The notes below the pieces were generated by a model. The model did no database searches. It was not told where the DNA came from and saw nothing but the letters and a program-made list of their open reading frames with translations. Both the position numbers and the translations under genes were made by a program. A stretch of 64,000 bases of DNA from Catenaria anguillulae PL171. Its lineage: Eukaryota; Blastocladiomycota; Blastocladiomycetes; Blastocladiales; Catenariaceae. The DNA is taken from NCBI GenBank assembly GCA_002102555.1, contig MCFL01000030.1, forward strand, positions 248,001 to 312,000, written 5' to 3'. Of the stretch, positions 1 to 10,947 are shown piece by piece (within the stretch, counting starts at the first letter, position 1; every line of letters begins with the position of its first letter).

Positions 1-490
1 CGTTTGATCGACCTTGGTGGTGTGGATCGTGCGTGAGAGGTGCTACATTGCCCCGGTTTTCGTTTTCTTGGCGTTGCCGTTGTCGTGTGGTTCCCGCGCT
101 TGGTTTCCCCCCTTGATTGTTATCCGCCGCGCTTGGTTTTCGTTGTCGTTGTGGTCTTGTTTTGTTTTCGTTTGCGAGATGCAATACACGTCCCAACCAT
201 GGGGTCTTGCGTGCGGTAGATAAACATGCAAAAATATCTTCTGATTCAAACTTGTGTGGTGGTTCTTCGGTTTTTCCTTTTCATTTGGATCTCGCGTTTC
301 TGAGACTACCCAGATGTGTTCTTGGTTCCATCGCACCATTCGACTGAACCGTGATCCCATTGCAGCCCCGACACTCAGGAGCAAAAGATGTGTCCGACCT
401 GGGCGGCGGCGGCCGAGCCAAAAGCCAATGACGTCCCCATGAACGATCCATGATTACCAATTTCATACCCACCGCAATTCACTCTTCACC
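1..490. other. no gene seen
   Basis: Short overlapping open frames on both strands show no recognisable protein and no consistent coding signal. The last part of this stretch should hold the promoter and 5' leader of the CBP4-like gene that starts right after it. Confidence 0.4.
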
Positions 491-863
491 ATGAGCACCT
501 CTCAAAAAGTCGTCAAGTCGATTGTGTGGGGAGGCGGTCTTATCGGCCTCGGCGTCCTACTGCTCAAGTACACGGTGCCGTCCGAGGACGATTTGCGCAA
601 GGCCATGTCCCCCGATTTGCAGCGGCAGGCGAGGCACATGGAACAGTCCGAGGCGGCCAGGAATGAAAAGGCAAGGTTGTTGGCCGCGATTCGCGAGAAT
701 GCTCAGTCGGACCGGCCAGTTTGGGTACGTATTGGAATGATTTGAGTCAGGGGGGAGCCACTGTGCATGTCTGGTGGCCCAATCGTAGTACTGACGGGAT
801 GTGTGCGTGTAGGATGTGCGGGGACTCAATGATTTGGGCAAAAAGTCGGCTGACCGAGCTTGA
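491..863 (+). CDS. CBP4: CBP4-like cytochrome bc1 assembly factor
   Basis: Small mitochondrial inner-membrane protein of about 94 residues. Exon 1 (491-724) encodes a single hydrophobic segment at residues 10-26 (SIVWGGGLIGLGVLLLKY) followed by a conserved-looking charged stretch, TVPSEDDLRKAMSPDLQRQ, and then a basic/acidic helix. A GT-AG intron at 725-812 (GTACGT...TGTAG) joins in frame to exon 2 (813-863), which ends DVRGLNDLGKKSADRA. One TM near the N terminus followed by a P-S/T-E-E-[DE]-L-x-x-[KR] motif is the pattern of Cbp4, which binds newly made cytochrome b with Cbp3/Cbp6 during complex III assembly. That role is family knowledge; the assignment rests on motif and architecture. The gene converges with the FANCD2 homologue downstream. 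Confidence 0.75.
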
Positions 864-1098
864 ACAGGTTGAGGGATAGCGAGGAACTTGAAGTGGGTCG
901 GTGCGCATCTGTACAGAGACATTCTGTATGATTGTGATTCGAGAAGGGCCAAACACAGCATTCACAAAGTCATGATTTTACTGGATCAATAAATACTTAT
1001 GAGTTGAAACTTGAACTCGGCAAACTGAGGCAGTCTCGCCCAGACCAATGCGAGACAGGAGCACGCCTTCTTTCGAACCATGTACATCCATCCAGTGC

Positions 1099-4000
1099 TT
1101 AATCCTCAACATCGTCTTCATCCTCCTCCTGCTCATCTTCATCTTCATCTTCATCGTCATCCGATTGTTGAACATACTCTTTCGACTTGGGGTGAGAGAT
1201 GGTCGCGGGCCTACGGCTGGCTGCAGCCGCATTGCGCAACGGCACCTTGAAGCCGCCTCTCGACCCCGACCGGTGCAATCCGCCCCCAACGCCCGCGACG
1301 CGTTGTGTGGACGACGGCGGCGGCATGCCTGCCGAGCGTGCCCTCGCAAGCGATGTGGCCGACGAAGCAGTGTTTGCGGGCTTGGTACCCACCCTCGCGC
1401 CAGCGTTTGCCTCGACCTGCGTCAATACCCAACTGCCCCTATCGTGTTCCTCCTCGTCGCTTCCATTGTCCGTATCACTGTCACCATTGTCGTCCTCCAG
1501 CTCGAGACCGATGGGCATCGTGTTGGGTCTTCCAGGTCGCTGCCGCGCTCAAGGTCGTCCTCTTCCTCGTCGTCGTCTTGCTCGTCACTCGACCAAGCCC
1601 TGCCACTTTTGCTTGCACATCCCGACGTTCCGCCGACGACCTCGGCCCTGTGAATGGAATGCGCTTGGTACTTGGCCGCATCGCACTGCCGGCGCTCGTA
1701 CGCGAACCGGCACTCGTGCACGAATTGGCACTCGACGAGCTTGCATTTCCGTCGTTCTCCTGCTCCTCCGCTTGCGCATCATCGTCCAACTCGGATCGTG
1801 CGCGCTTGCGACTTGCGGGCGCGACCTTGTTGGCCATTGCCTTTGCCGGACTTGCCGCCGTTGTCTCCTTGACCTTAGCGCTGGCTTTGCCTTTGCCTTG
1901 CCCTTTGTTTTTTGGCGCGTGCGGAATCGGCCTTGGGATCATACTCGGCCTCGTCGTGGCTTTCGGCGGCGCTTTGCGATCCGTGATACACTTGGGTCAG
2001 CGCAGGCGCACCGTCAATCGTGCGATGCTTGCTGGTTCCGACCTCGACATAGTCGCCTAGACCCGTCGCGACGTTCAGTTGGTACAACGTGCTGGCAAAC
2101 CTATGATACGCACGCACGCACACAATTCATTTGTTGTTCAGTCAGTCGGTTGGTAACGTGCGTGACCATGGAGCCCTTGAAAAGACAATTGACGTACTCT
2201 TTCAGTGCACGACGGGCCTTTGGCACAGGGGCAACGAGCGACGCCTTTTTCAAAATCTTTGCGTGCCCGCACACACGCTGGAGGATCTTGACGCCTTTCT
2301 GAAGTTTGCGGAGCATGGCATTGTACGTGTCGGGATTGTGGGAGAAGCGGTCAAAGAGGATAGGTGTGATGTGCGAGTGGAATGTGGTGATAAACTTGGT
2401 GCCCTCTATCAGGGTGGAGCGGACAAAGCTTTCGCCTTGAGTTGTGGTCTGGCCCAAAAGATATGAGCGCGAACCGGCATCGACAGGTCAGCCAAGTCCC
2501 GCATGCACATGTCAAGATTCAAATCAAGACAAACACGCACCACATCCATCAACTTCTCAAAGAGAAACCCAATTGTTTGCACATCTGAGGCAAATTCATC
2601 GTCATCACCTTCAAATTTAACTTGCGCGAGAAGAGTCGAGCATTGACGAAGCGCCGTCTGGATTGTGCGGTCCGGACATGGTGGCGGCAATCAGCAACTT
2701 CACCAGAAACCGAAAAAAAAGAGAGGAGCACAGGCGTAAGGAAACGGACCTTGAAGTACGGATACATTGTGTGTTTGGTCAACAGCGCTGTCCGGTCGAA
2801 TGCTTGCGTACTTGGCTCATCTTCGTGTCACCGTCATCCTGGCCCTCGCTCCCTTTCGCGACATAGACGAGCGACGTCACGATTTCTCGAAGGATTTTGA
2901 CATGATCGTCGGAATACTTGATTTGCGCTTCAACAAAATACTCGATCGCGTCGTGGTTCGACTTTTGCTCATACCCCGCCCACTTGTGTGACAAAAAGTG
3001 GGACGCCACCGTAAAGAGCGTGTTGTGGAACCGTTCTGGGACTTGAGCGTAGCCGACTTTTTGCGGCCCATGGCAATGCCGCCGCTGCGCTTGCGAGTCG
3101 TGGGTACCGCGGACGAGTCGGGCAAGCCATGGTCGTGGTCATGGTCATGGTTGTGCATGGTTGTGAGACGAACCATGATTTGGTACAAGAGCACGGCCGC
3201 GGCAGGTGTCCAGGTGGTGACAAACGCAATGAGAAAGTCCATGAGTTGAAGAATGACGGCATCCGACTCGAGGTTGGGCTGGCTTGAAGGAAACCGGTGT
3301 GGTCGTGATCAACATCCATGTGTTCAATCCCCTGCGGCAAGAGTGGCGGGCCCGGCTGCAACGACAAGCCCAAGTCAATGCTCTTGTCCACGTCCATCTC
3401 GTCGCCGGAATTGCCCAGTGTTCCAGCTTGCTCATCTCGGAGCGAACCGTTCCCACAAGCGGGCCACAATCGCGTCCAGGACGCCGACATTGTCCGTGAG
3501 CATAAAGAGCGGAGCAAGCTCGCCACAATCAACTCGACCGTGTCAGCCATGGACTTATCGCCGAAGACAATGACGAGCGCTTGCGGCCACCGTCGCCGCC
3601 GCCCTCCTTTCTACCTCCTTGCGGTGGGGTCACCGGACGCAGACCAATCGACCCGCGCCGACTTGTTGACGATGACGAAATGGTGTCCATGGTCGTGTCT
3701 CCGTCTCCGCCCATGAACGAGTCTCCGTCCTCACCTCCTTGGGCTCATCCTTGACCTCATCCGATCCTCCATCTTCTCGCGCTTGCGTCAGCCTCACAAA
3801 CCACGTGAGCCAACATGCCGCCAATTCCGTCGCCACATACACGGGCAACGGGCATTCCGTTGTGGCGTTGGAATGACCATGGGTTCCTTGTTGCCTGCAT
3901 CTGTCGGGTCCGCGAGCACGGTTTCGGACGCGGAAGTAGACGACGCTCTGCGCGGCGAGGCGAGAGCATCCAATCGTAAAAGTCGACGAGCATGTAGTGA

Positions 4001-7000
4001 AATAGCTGGCGGTCCGAGATGGGAATGCGCGCCATGGCCGTGTACACGACTGGTGACAATGGCCATTGGGCGCGGACGGCTGGCAGCCACGAGGCAGGAC
4101 TGGTTTCGTCGAGATCGGCACCATCACCCGAGCCCGCCTTGTCCACCTTGGGCACTCGACCACGCTTCTTTGGCGGGTCGCCGCCCGATCCCTTGGACTT
4201 GCCTTGCCCTTGTTGCCTGCGGCGGCGGCCGCAGCTTGCGAAGCAACAGCTTGGAGCTCCTTGGCTTTTGCCTGCGCCGTTTCGTACAAGGCACACTGTT
4301 CCTGGTGCTGCGCAAACAAAAAGGCCTCGACCGCCTTGATCTTTTTCATGTGCGCAATGAGCTGATCCAAGGCAGCCGAACCGCCATTCTTTGCGTGGAC
4401 GCAAGCACGTTGCAAGCGACGCGCAAGTAGGCGAGGACCGCACGCCCGTGCGCAAGCGAAAAGTGAATGGAGCGGGATGCCAGTCGTTGAGAAACGCGCG
4501 CTTTTCGAAGTTTGGGTCGCGCTCGGCAATGGCGGAAAAGCATCGAAGCAGGGAAGGGAGTGCTTGGCAACATTGGAAGTAAAGTCGAGCCGATGATTCG
4601 GGTCGCGGTCGGTCTCATTGGTGAGCAATTCGACGTCGTCGTCGTGGAATTGGCTCACGCTCGACGATGATGACGACTCACTTTGCAGAGCAACGGAATC
4701 CACAACTACGGCTTCACCAGACGGTGCCATAGTGACGGCAAACACGAGCCCGGCGGCTTGTGCGGTGGAGGTGGACGATGACGCAAGCGACCCATGGGCT
4801 CCAGAGTCTTGCTGCAAACACATTTCCACAATACCTTGCCGATCGATAAAGAACAAGTCAATCACGTCCTGGTGCAACCCGCCATCGGCAATCACCCTGG
4901 CCAGCCGCTCAAACATGACGGTCAGAACAACGGGCTTTCCATGCGCGCACTCCAAAACGCCGACCAGCCGTTCCTTTGCCAAGGCGATGGCCGCTTGCTG
5001 CTGCTGTTGCTGCCACTCGAGTTGCTGGGCCGAAACGTCTTGACCAGCCTCTGTAGGGACGGGTGGCAGCATCCACGGTGCTCTGGGATCCGCATACCGC
5101 TCCACCATGGCCAGCGCGGCAAGCACGCCCATTGCGTTTGGCCGCGGTTGCGTGATGGTGAGAAACTTGCGCGCCAACAGTTCCAAGTCGGCAATCAAAG
5201 GACTCGCAACCGAGTCGAGCGTAGACACGGACGCAAACCCGATGCGTGCTGCGATATCAAAGTACATGGATACGTGGTACAGCGGCAAGGCGCTGAGTTC
5301 GTCAAACTTGCTTCGCACAAACACGATAAACGGTTCAAGTTGGGTAGCAATGGCACGCGGCGATGAAGCCACAGCAAGCAGGACGCGGATGGCAAGGTCA
5401 GTTTGTACGTGGGCATGTGGTCCCCCTCTGGCAATCAGCTCGACGCATTTGGCAACCCAGTCTTGCCGCGACGCAATCGTCAGATGTGCGATCCCAGAGT
5501 AGAGCAATTGTGCGCCGACGGCCATGACCGCCGTGGGTGCATGTGCGAGGACGGGCGGGTTGAGCATGCTGAGCACGTTGTCTGACAGACCTGAATCTTG
5601 AGCCGAGCCGCTGGACGATGCGGTTCCGGCCGGAACAAGAGCGGCGGCCTTTGGTGCGCGGCTCGATCCTCCTCCGCTGCTTACAGCAGTGCTTGTGCCG
5701 CCAAACCCACCGCCGAATCCACCTTGAAACGAGGCTAATGATGGTGACATCAACGCGTCGACCAAGGCAAGCAAGATCTTGTGCTTTGACTCGAATGCTG
5801 GCGTATGTTTGACCATGACCCGTGACACAACCGCGGGGGTGAGCCGCCCGGCCTTGATATTGGCAAATGCGAGCTCGCGCATCTTCTTTTCGCCCACGAG
5901 CGGAACACAACCAATTGCAACAAGGAGCACCCATTCGCGGTCCGTGAGCGGATCAATATCCGTTTCGGTGTCGCTGCTTGTGCCCGCTACGCACTTTTGG
6001 TGCAGCCAATCGACCACGGCGTGCAAAACAACCTTATTCCTGAGGCCGTCGATAAACTGGTCCAACGTCAAGGCAATCGATGTCGGGTCCATGCCCGAAA
6101 GGGAAAACATGTCGAGGCACTCCTTGACCGGGTCCAATATCGGCTGGGCTTGGTTGTTGCGCAGAGTGAGCCCAGCTTGCCCGGAAGCTGATGCGGCTGC
6201 CAGAGGTGATTGGGGGCGAAAAGACAACCTTTTGCAAGCGCTTGCCGGCCGTGCCGGACGACTCGGACTGGCCCACGCCAGCGTAGCTGAGCAGAAACCG
6301 GACCACGATCGGCACCTTGTCGTTTTCAATGCCAGGGAGCAGCATGGCGACTTGGCGAATCATTTCGGGCAACAAGCGCTCCGGCACGCGCGAGTGGGTC
6401 AGGCACTCGATAGTTGCTCCGAGCAGGTCGCCTTGCAAGTAATCCATGGGTTGTCCAAAATGAGTTGCACGACGAGCCCATGGACAGGCGGCGGAATGAT
6501 TTCTGTGAGCGCCACGAGAAGGTCGGCACGGACCTTCACCGTGGCATTGCGTAGGGCATTGATCATGATATGGCAAAGGCAAAAGGGTCGTGCACGTGGT
6601 CCAGGTAGCGAAGCTGGTTGATGCACATGACGTGCAGATCGGGAAGGGTAAATGTCGGTTGTGGGTGGTCTGCAAAGGGTTCAAAGACTTCCTCGAGAAT
6701 GGCGTTCATGAAGTGGGCAATGTGAAGTTGAATGGCCTCGACTTGGAGCATGCACTTAAGAATGGATTCACTTGCGCTGTACAAGTCCGGAAACGTGAGC
6801 AGTTGACACTGGACGTTGCGCAGTAAACAGTCAACGAGTAGGCGTACGTCTGGCGAAGCGCCTCCTGGTGCACAGCAGCGTGCTTGGCATCGGTCATGAC
6901 GGGCATGAGCAGCGGGATGAGCAGATGCGGGGCGTTCTGGACCCAATCATGCAGTGACACGAAGATGGGCGAGTCTTCCAAGGGTTGCACCGGTTTGGGA

Positions 7001-7155
7001 GCACCAATCCAGTCCTTGGGGGATGTGGCCACGGCTTGTGCAATCCGGTCCTGGAGCTCGCACGGCTGGCAATTGATGACCACCATGGTTTCCATGTCGG
7101 CGGGCAGCGTGACCCCGATGGGTTCCAGCAGTGTTGGAAGGTCAATGACGGTCAT
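1099..7155 (-). CDS. FANCD2: FANCD2 homologue (Fanconi anaemia DNA-crosslink repair), frame interrupted
   Basis: Large helical-repeat protein that, with FANCI, clamps DNA at stalled forks and is monoubiquitinated in crosslink repair. Segments recognisable against animal FANCD2, in gene order: an N-terminal helical part starting near 7155 (MTVIDLPTLLEPIGV); a block at 6560-6760 (FTLPDLHVMCINQLRYLDHV); the long middle frame 4600-6230; blocks at 2780-3010; and the C-terminal block 2101-2457 (KILQRVCGHAKILKK). The protein ends in a long acidic tail (QSDDDEDEDEDEQEEDEDD) like vertebrate FANCD2, which separates it from FANCI. Introns exist (for example near 2690-2760 and 2100-2160), but several frame changes, such as at about 6557, 6420, 6200 and 6840, leave no room for one. 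Either several single-base indels are real and the gene is decaying, or the assembly is locally wrong. Start and exon ends are provisional. Confidence 0.8.
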
Positions 7156-7609
7156 CACGAGGTGCTGGAGCGGTCTTGCGGAAGTGGTGGTGACGACGGG
7201 ACTTGCCGGTCGGGATGTCGAATATCGGCAGAAGAAAAAGCAGAAGAGAAAGTGGTCGGGTTGCGTCGAGTTTTTGAGTTGCTTTAATCGCTGTACATAC
7301 ATTGGTTGTCTTAATTGGTTCTGGTGAATATGACGTTGCCAAGATCGTTGGAAGTTGGTCGTGTTGTGATCACCGCCAGGTAGAAGTGAGTCACTCACTT
7401 ACTCCTTGTGCTCCTCTGTGCTGTGGTTCGATTTGCTGGAAAACAAAGCCCACAGAGGCAAGAAAACGAGACTCTTTATTTTCAAAAGCATGACTTGATA
7501 CACGGAAAACTGCCACGACATGTTGGAGCACTGATGCAACAAAACGAATGCTTCACTTGATCAACCTTGCCGCCAACACTGCGAAACTGCTTGGTTCTTG
7601 TACGACGCC
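7156..7609. other. gap between FANCD2 and peptide gene A1
   Basis: Probably holds the FANCD2 5' leader and, if the start at 7155 is wrong, a first exon further upstream. No other gene is seen. Confidence 0.35.
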
Positions 7610-7894
7610 TTAGGGGATCGGGTAGCCGCAACGGGGGTAGCACATCTCACGGCAATCCAAACAATCGATTGAGGTCGCGGGGCCACACGTGCGGCGGCAG
7701 TTTGAAAAGCAGTTGCTGAGGCAGCGCGGATCGGGACGACCTACTAATTGGCAAGCGGACGGTTGCGCGTGAGACTGGAAAGACATGAGTCATGGCGGTA
7801 CGTAGGGAAAAAAGGGACACGAACCAGCGGCGTCGGCCGTGGAGGCAGCAGTGGCAATGGCGAGGACGCAAGCAATGAGGTAAGAGACGCGCAT
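7610..7894 (-). CDS. secreted 8-cysteine peptide A1
   Basis: Predicted 66-residue precursor of unknown function. Exon 1 (7825-7894) encodes a signal peptide, MRVSYLIACVLAIATAA, with a likely cut after ADA. A phase-1 intron (7741-7824, 84 bases, GTTCGT...TAGTAG) joins to exon 2 (7610-7740). The mature part has eight cysteines in the order C-x3-C-x3-C-x3-C-x7-C-x2-C-x3-C-x3-C and ends CYPRCGYPIP. The earlier AG at the end of a TTTCCAG would put exon 2 in a cysteine-free frame, so the later AG was chosen. Its closest relative is A2, which has an intron of identical length and phase and a similar upstream region. The cysteine frame is shared with B1-B3 and A3. The role (effector, antimicrobial or wall peptide) is not visible from the sequence. 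Confidence 0.7.
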
Positions 7895-7993
7895 GTTGGG
7901 AAATGAGAGATTTGAAGGAGGGTGCGGCAGGACAAGTAGACTTGCTGGAGAAACAAAGAGGACGAGGTGAGCGACTCGGAGGGCAGTGGCCGG

Positions 7994-8000
7994 CTTTATA
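7994..8000 (-). promoter_or_regulatory. TATA box of peptide A1
   Basis: On the minus strand the sequence reads GGTATAAAGCC, a clean TATAAA about 100 bases before the A1 start codon. Confidence 0.5.
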
Positions 8001-8205
8001 CCGGTGGCGGCACATTGAGCCAAGTGCACAAGCATGCTCCCAACGCTGGTGTCTTTCACGTTTCGTTGGCAATCAGCCGACATGCAACATGTACATTCAT
8101 CGAGGCTCAACTGCTCGACATGATGGAAATGAGTCAACGAACATCCGCTTGGATCAGGATATCGACCGCAATACAGACGAAAAGTATTCAAATTGGGCTC
8201 ACCTC

Positions 8206-8219
8206 CATGTGCGCGCATG
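8206..8219. promoter_or_regulatory. CATGWGCGYGCATG motif upstream of A1
   Basis: CATGTGCGCGCATG, near-palindromic, begins 312 bases from the A1 start. The same motif lies at almost the same distance from A2 and B3. It is a candidate shared regulatory site; no binding protein is known. Confidence 0.4.
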
Positions 8220-8599
8220 CGCACACTGATGAGCATGTGAGCCATATGCATGCACATCAGTATTGTAACACTTATTTGCGAAGGGTGGCAGTGGCGCTGA
8301 GACATGATCAGCTGTTCCGCGATCAATTTGTCCGAGATCCCGTGCCTCAGGCATGACAATATGCTCAAGTGGCGAAGGTCGAAATCAACCGACATTCTGG
8401 CGAAAGGCCGGCGGCATTGCTGTTTGGTAAATACTACATGCATATGTACCTATGTATCCGAGCATCGGTTTGGTGTGTATGTAGATATGGGTAACGCTGA
8501 GCGAAGTGGGAGGCTGGCGAGTGATCGTAATCCCACTGCGGCGGCATGCCAAGAGTGACTTGCAAGAATCACGCATTTGGCACTGCATTAGAATCCGAA

Positions 8600-8692
8600 A
8601 TAGGTTGTAAATACATATGTGAAGCAATGGCTCGAGCAGACGCACTGGCAGCTTCAGCAGATGACACAAGCGATGAGGTACGAGAGACGCAT
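8600..8692 (-). pseudogene. relic of an A-type peptide gene (exon 1)
   Basis: On the minus strand an ATG at 8692 opens MRLSYLIACVIC and then hits TGA. The first eleven residues nearly match the A1 signal peptide (MRVSYLIACVL), and homology continues at DNA level for a few dozen bases with a deletion. No convincing cysteine-rich second exon follows, so this is read as a dead paralogue lying between A1 and A2. A TGAGTCAAT site 283 bases upstream resembles sites before the live genes. Confidence 0.55.
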
Positions 8693-9678
8693 TTTTGGGT
8701 CGGGCGCATGGTGGGAAAGAATTGCGAGAGTGCAATGACTTGATCGATGCAGACTTTGAGATAGTGGGATGCGGCTAGGTCTCATACATAACCCTCCTTG
8801 CGGCGCTCAGGCGGGTTGCCGAATGGGAGCTGTCGCTTTGCTGCTGTCTGCACGCTGCCCAGTACACTGATTGTTGTCCGGCAACAGCGAAATGACAGCG
8901 GATCTGAGTCAACCGAAGGACGAATGCGCAATCGTCCAACGCATGCCAGGTACATCAATCCGATGCCAACGATTGAGTCAATGATGAGGCCAAGAACATC
9001 GTTTCCTTACCGTTTTTTCCGTTCGCATTTGCCAGTTCTGTCCAACCGGCTGGAATAGCAAACAAAAAAACGCCTTCTACTTCATGAGCAGCTGTTGATT
9101 CGGGCTCGATTCCATGGGCACGCCTGGGGAGGTATGGCGGCCTGTCGGCCATTTGGAAATGTCTGCTCGTGTGAGACACGGAATCCATGACCCCGATCCG
9201 ACAGGCCCATCAAGTTACACCCGCTACGCCCTCGAGTGCGTGAAGTCTGGTGCGCCCTTGCGCCATGTGCCTGCGATACAAGGAATTGTTCGACCAGGGA
9301 TATGCTCATTGGTGCTCGGGCAGATTCGGATGACTGCCGAAAGAGGATGTTCTTCCTCTGCTCCCCGCACCCTTCCTTCCTCGCCCCTCCGCTCAAAGTG
9401 AATCCACATCGTTCTTGATCGCACTTACAAGTAAGTTGTGGGTGGTCAAATCCCTCGGATGGCGAGAACCCAGAGCCAATTTTAAAAGTTGCTTAACTGA
9501 TGTTCCAGGCGCACATGAATCGAGGCAAACTGGTATGTCTGCTTCATTTTTGAGACTGACAAATCTGATCATGAAAGCAAGTGCACAAACAACAAAGCTA
9601 TTGCAGGTTTCACTCACTCAAAACGATGGCGTGTGCTTGGAAATCGACTTACTTATAGCTTGTCCACCAAGAATCTCT
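8693..9678. other. intergenic, no live gene seen
   Basis: Contains a TGAGTCAAT sequence at about 8973-8982 but no open frame that resembles a protein on either strand. It lies between the dead exon at 8.6 kb and the 3' end of peptide A2. Confidence 0.4.
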
Positions 9679-9957
9679 TCACGGCTGCGGGAAGCCGCAG
9701 CGCGGGTAACACATGTCGCGGCAGGTGACGTAGTCGAAACGGTCGTCGACAGCCTTCTTGTCGCAATTGGCCGTGCAGGTGCTGAGGCAACGCCGGTTCG
9801 CGCCTGTGCGAATCAAACAGATGGCAAAACGTTAGAAATTTGAACCCATATGGTGTTGGTGCTGCGATTGAGAAGAGTCGAGCGTACTAGCTTCGGCCGA
9901 AGAGGACACCGTAGCGACGATAGCAAGGACGCAAGCGAAGATGTATGAGACGCGCAT
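9679..9957 (-). CDS. secreted cysteine-rich peptide A2 (six cysteines)
   Basis: Predicted 64-residue precursor. Exon 1 (9888-9957) encodes signal peptide MRVSYIFACVLAIVATVSS. A phase-1 intron of 84 bases (9804-9887, GTACGC...CACAG) leads to exon 2 (9679-9803). The mature peptide contains CLSTCTANC and ends TCRDMCYPRCGFPQP, closely matching A1. It has lost the fourth and fifth cysteines of the family frame together, replaced by a 13-residue loop rich in Asp and Lys, leaving six. The two losses occurring as a pair suggests these two cysteines bond to each other in the other members; that is inference. Upstream DNA carries the same motif and similar blocks at the same spacing as A1. Function is unknown. 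Confidence 0.7.
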
Positions 9958-10947
9958 ACTGGATGGATGGTTGGAGTCAAGAGTGGTGCGAGTGCAGTGC
10001 CTATTCGAATACTGACTTGGAAAACGGACTTGAGCGACGAGGGAACTGGGCTGTTCTTGTATCGAAGGTCATCCGCAACCCAGGTCCGACTGACCTTGCT
10101 CTCTGACACTAACAAGTGCTCAAGCGCAAAATTGCAGCTAGATGAGTCAATTGAAGACCATCTATAAACCCGCTACAGGGTTGAATCTGAGCGCGCCAAG
10201 AGCTGCAAAACAGCGAGACGTTGAGTCAATGGCCAAGATCACTTTTCTTACTTTTGGGCTCTCCTCCATGAGCGTGCATGCATGTGGGCACATGTCGTCG
10301 GTGCGTTGTGGCGTCCGAATAGCAAACCTGCAGGTCTGAGACAAAATCAGATCATGCGCGATCAGTTGCGAATCCCTAGCTACTGGTGCGCAAGAGGTCG
10401 AATGTAAGCCGATAGCAGGAAATGTTAAGAGAATCCGACCAGCTCTCAAGCGATCGGTAGCAACGGCTGGAGAGGCGTTGCTTGAGGTGCATGACTTTGT
10501 TTGCAAGTGGTGGTTGTTTCTTCATTAAAATGTGTTTGCCAAGTATTAACACGAGCGGTTGATGATGGTTTTGTCCGAGATGACAGTGATCGCGTTTTCT
10601 CGATATTACATCAGTTGGATTTAGCCGACCTTCGATGCTTGCTGTCGTCAGCGCCTTTGCCCGCCTAGTTGCCAACTTCAGGTCGATCCAGCCGGCCACC
10701 GCAATGCAGGCAGTGCTAGCAGTGCCCGCCAATGTGATAGAATGGCCGTCCACCTTGCTCACCAATGGCAATGGTAGAACCCAACCTTTGTGCAGCTCTG
10801 GCACCAGGAAACAACTGGAATATATTGGGAAATGGCCAAGCGACCGACAGTAAGGAATACCACCACTAACCGAAGTTGTGTACGAAGCGAATCAATGTAA
10901 TTCGCAGAGCACTCGATTCCTCTGCCACCTGTTGACGAAAAGAACGA
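9958..10947. other. intergenic, upstream region of A2
   Basis: The first 450 bases look like a diverged duplicate of the region upstream of A1: TTGGGCTCnCCTCCATG and a downstream GCGATCA-rich block occur in the same order and at similar distances. TGAGTCAAT-like sites lie at about 10142 and 10222. Beyond 10.4 kb nothing recognisable is seen. Confidence 0.4.
10267..10280. promoter_or_regulatory. CATGWGCGYGCATG motif upstream of A2
   Basis: CATGAGCGTGCATG, 310 bases from the A2 start codon, matching in sequence and spacing the site before A1. Confidence 0.4.

Noticed and set aside
1199-2302. 367-residue plus-strand frame over the FANCD2 3' end
   Set aside because: Low-complexity Arg/Cys/Leu composition; the minus strand shows FANCD2 C-terminal homology in the same bases.
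3125-3165. His/Asp repeat (NHDHDHDHG) in FANCD2 as a metal-binding motif
   Set aside because: Short low-complexity run from a GGTCAT repeat in a region with frame breaks; no support for metal binding.
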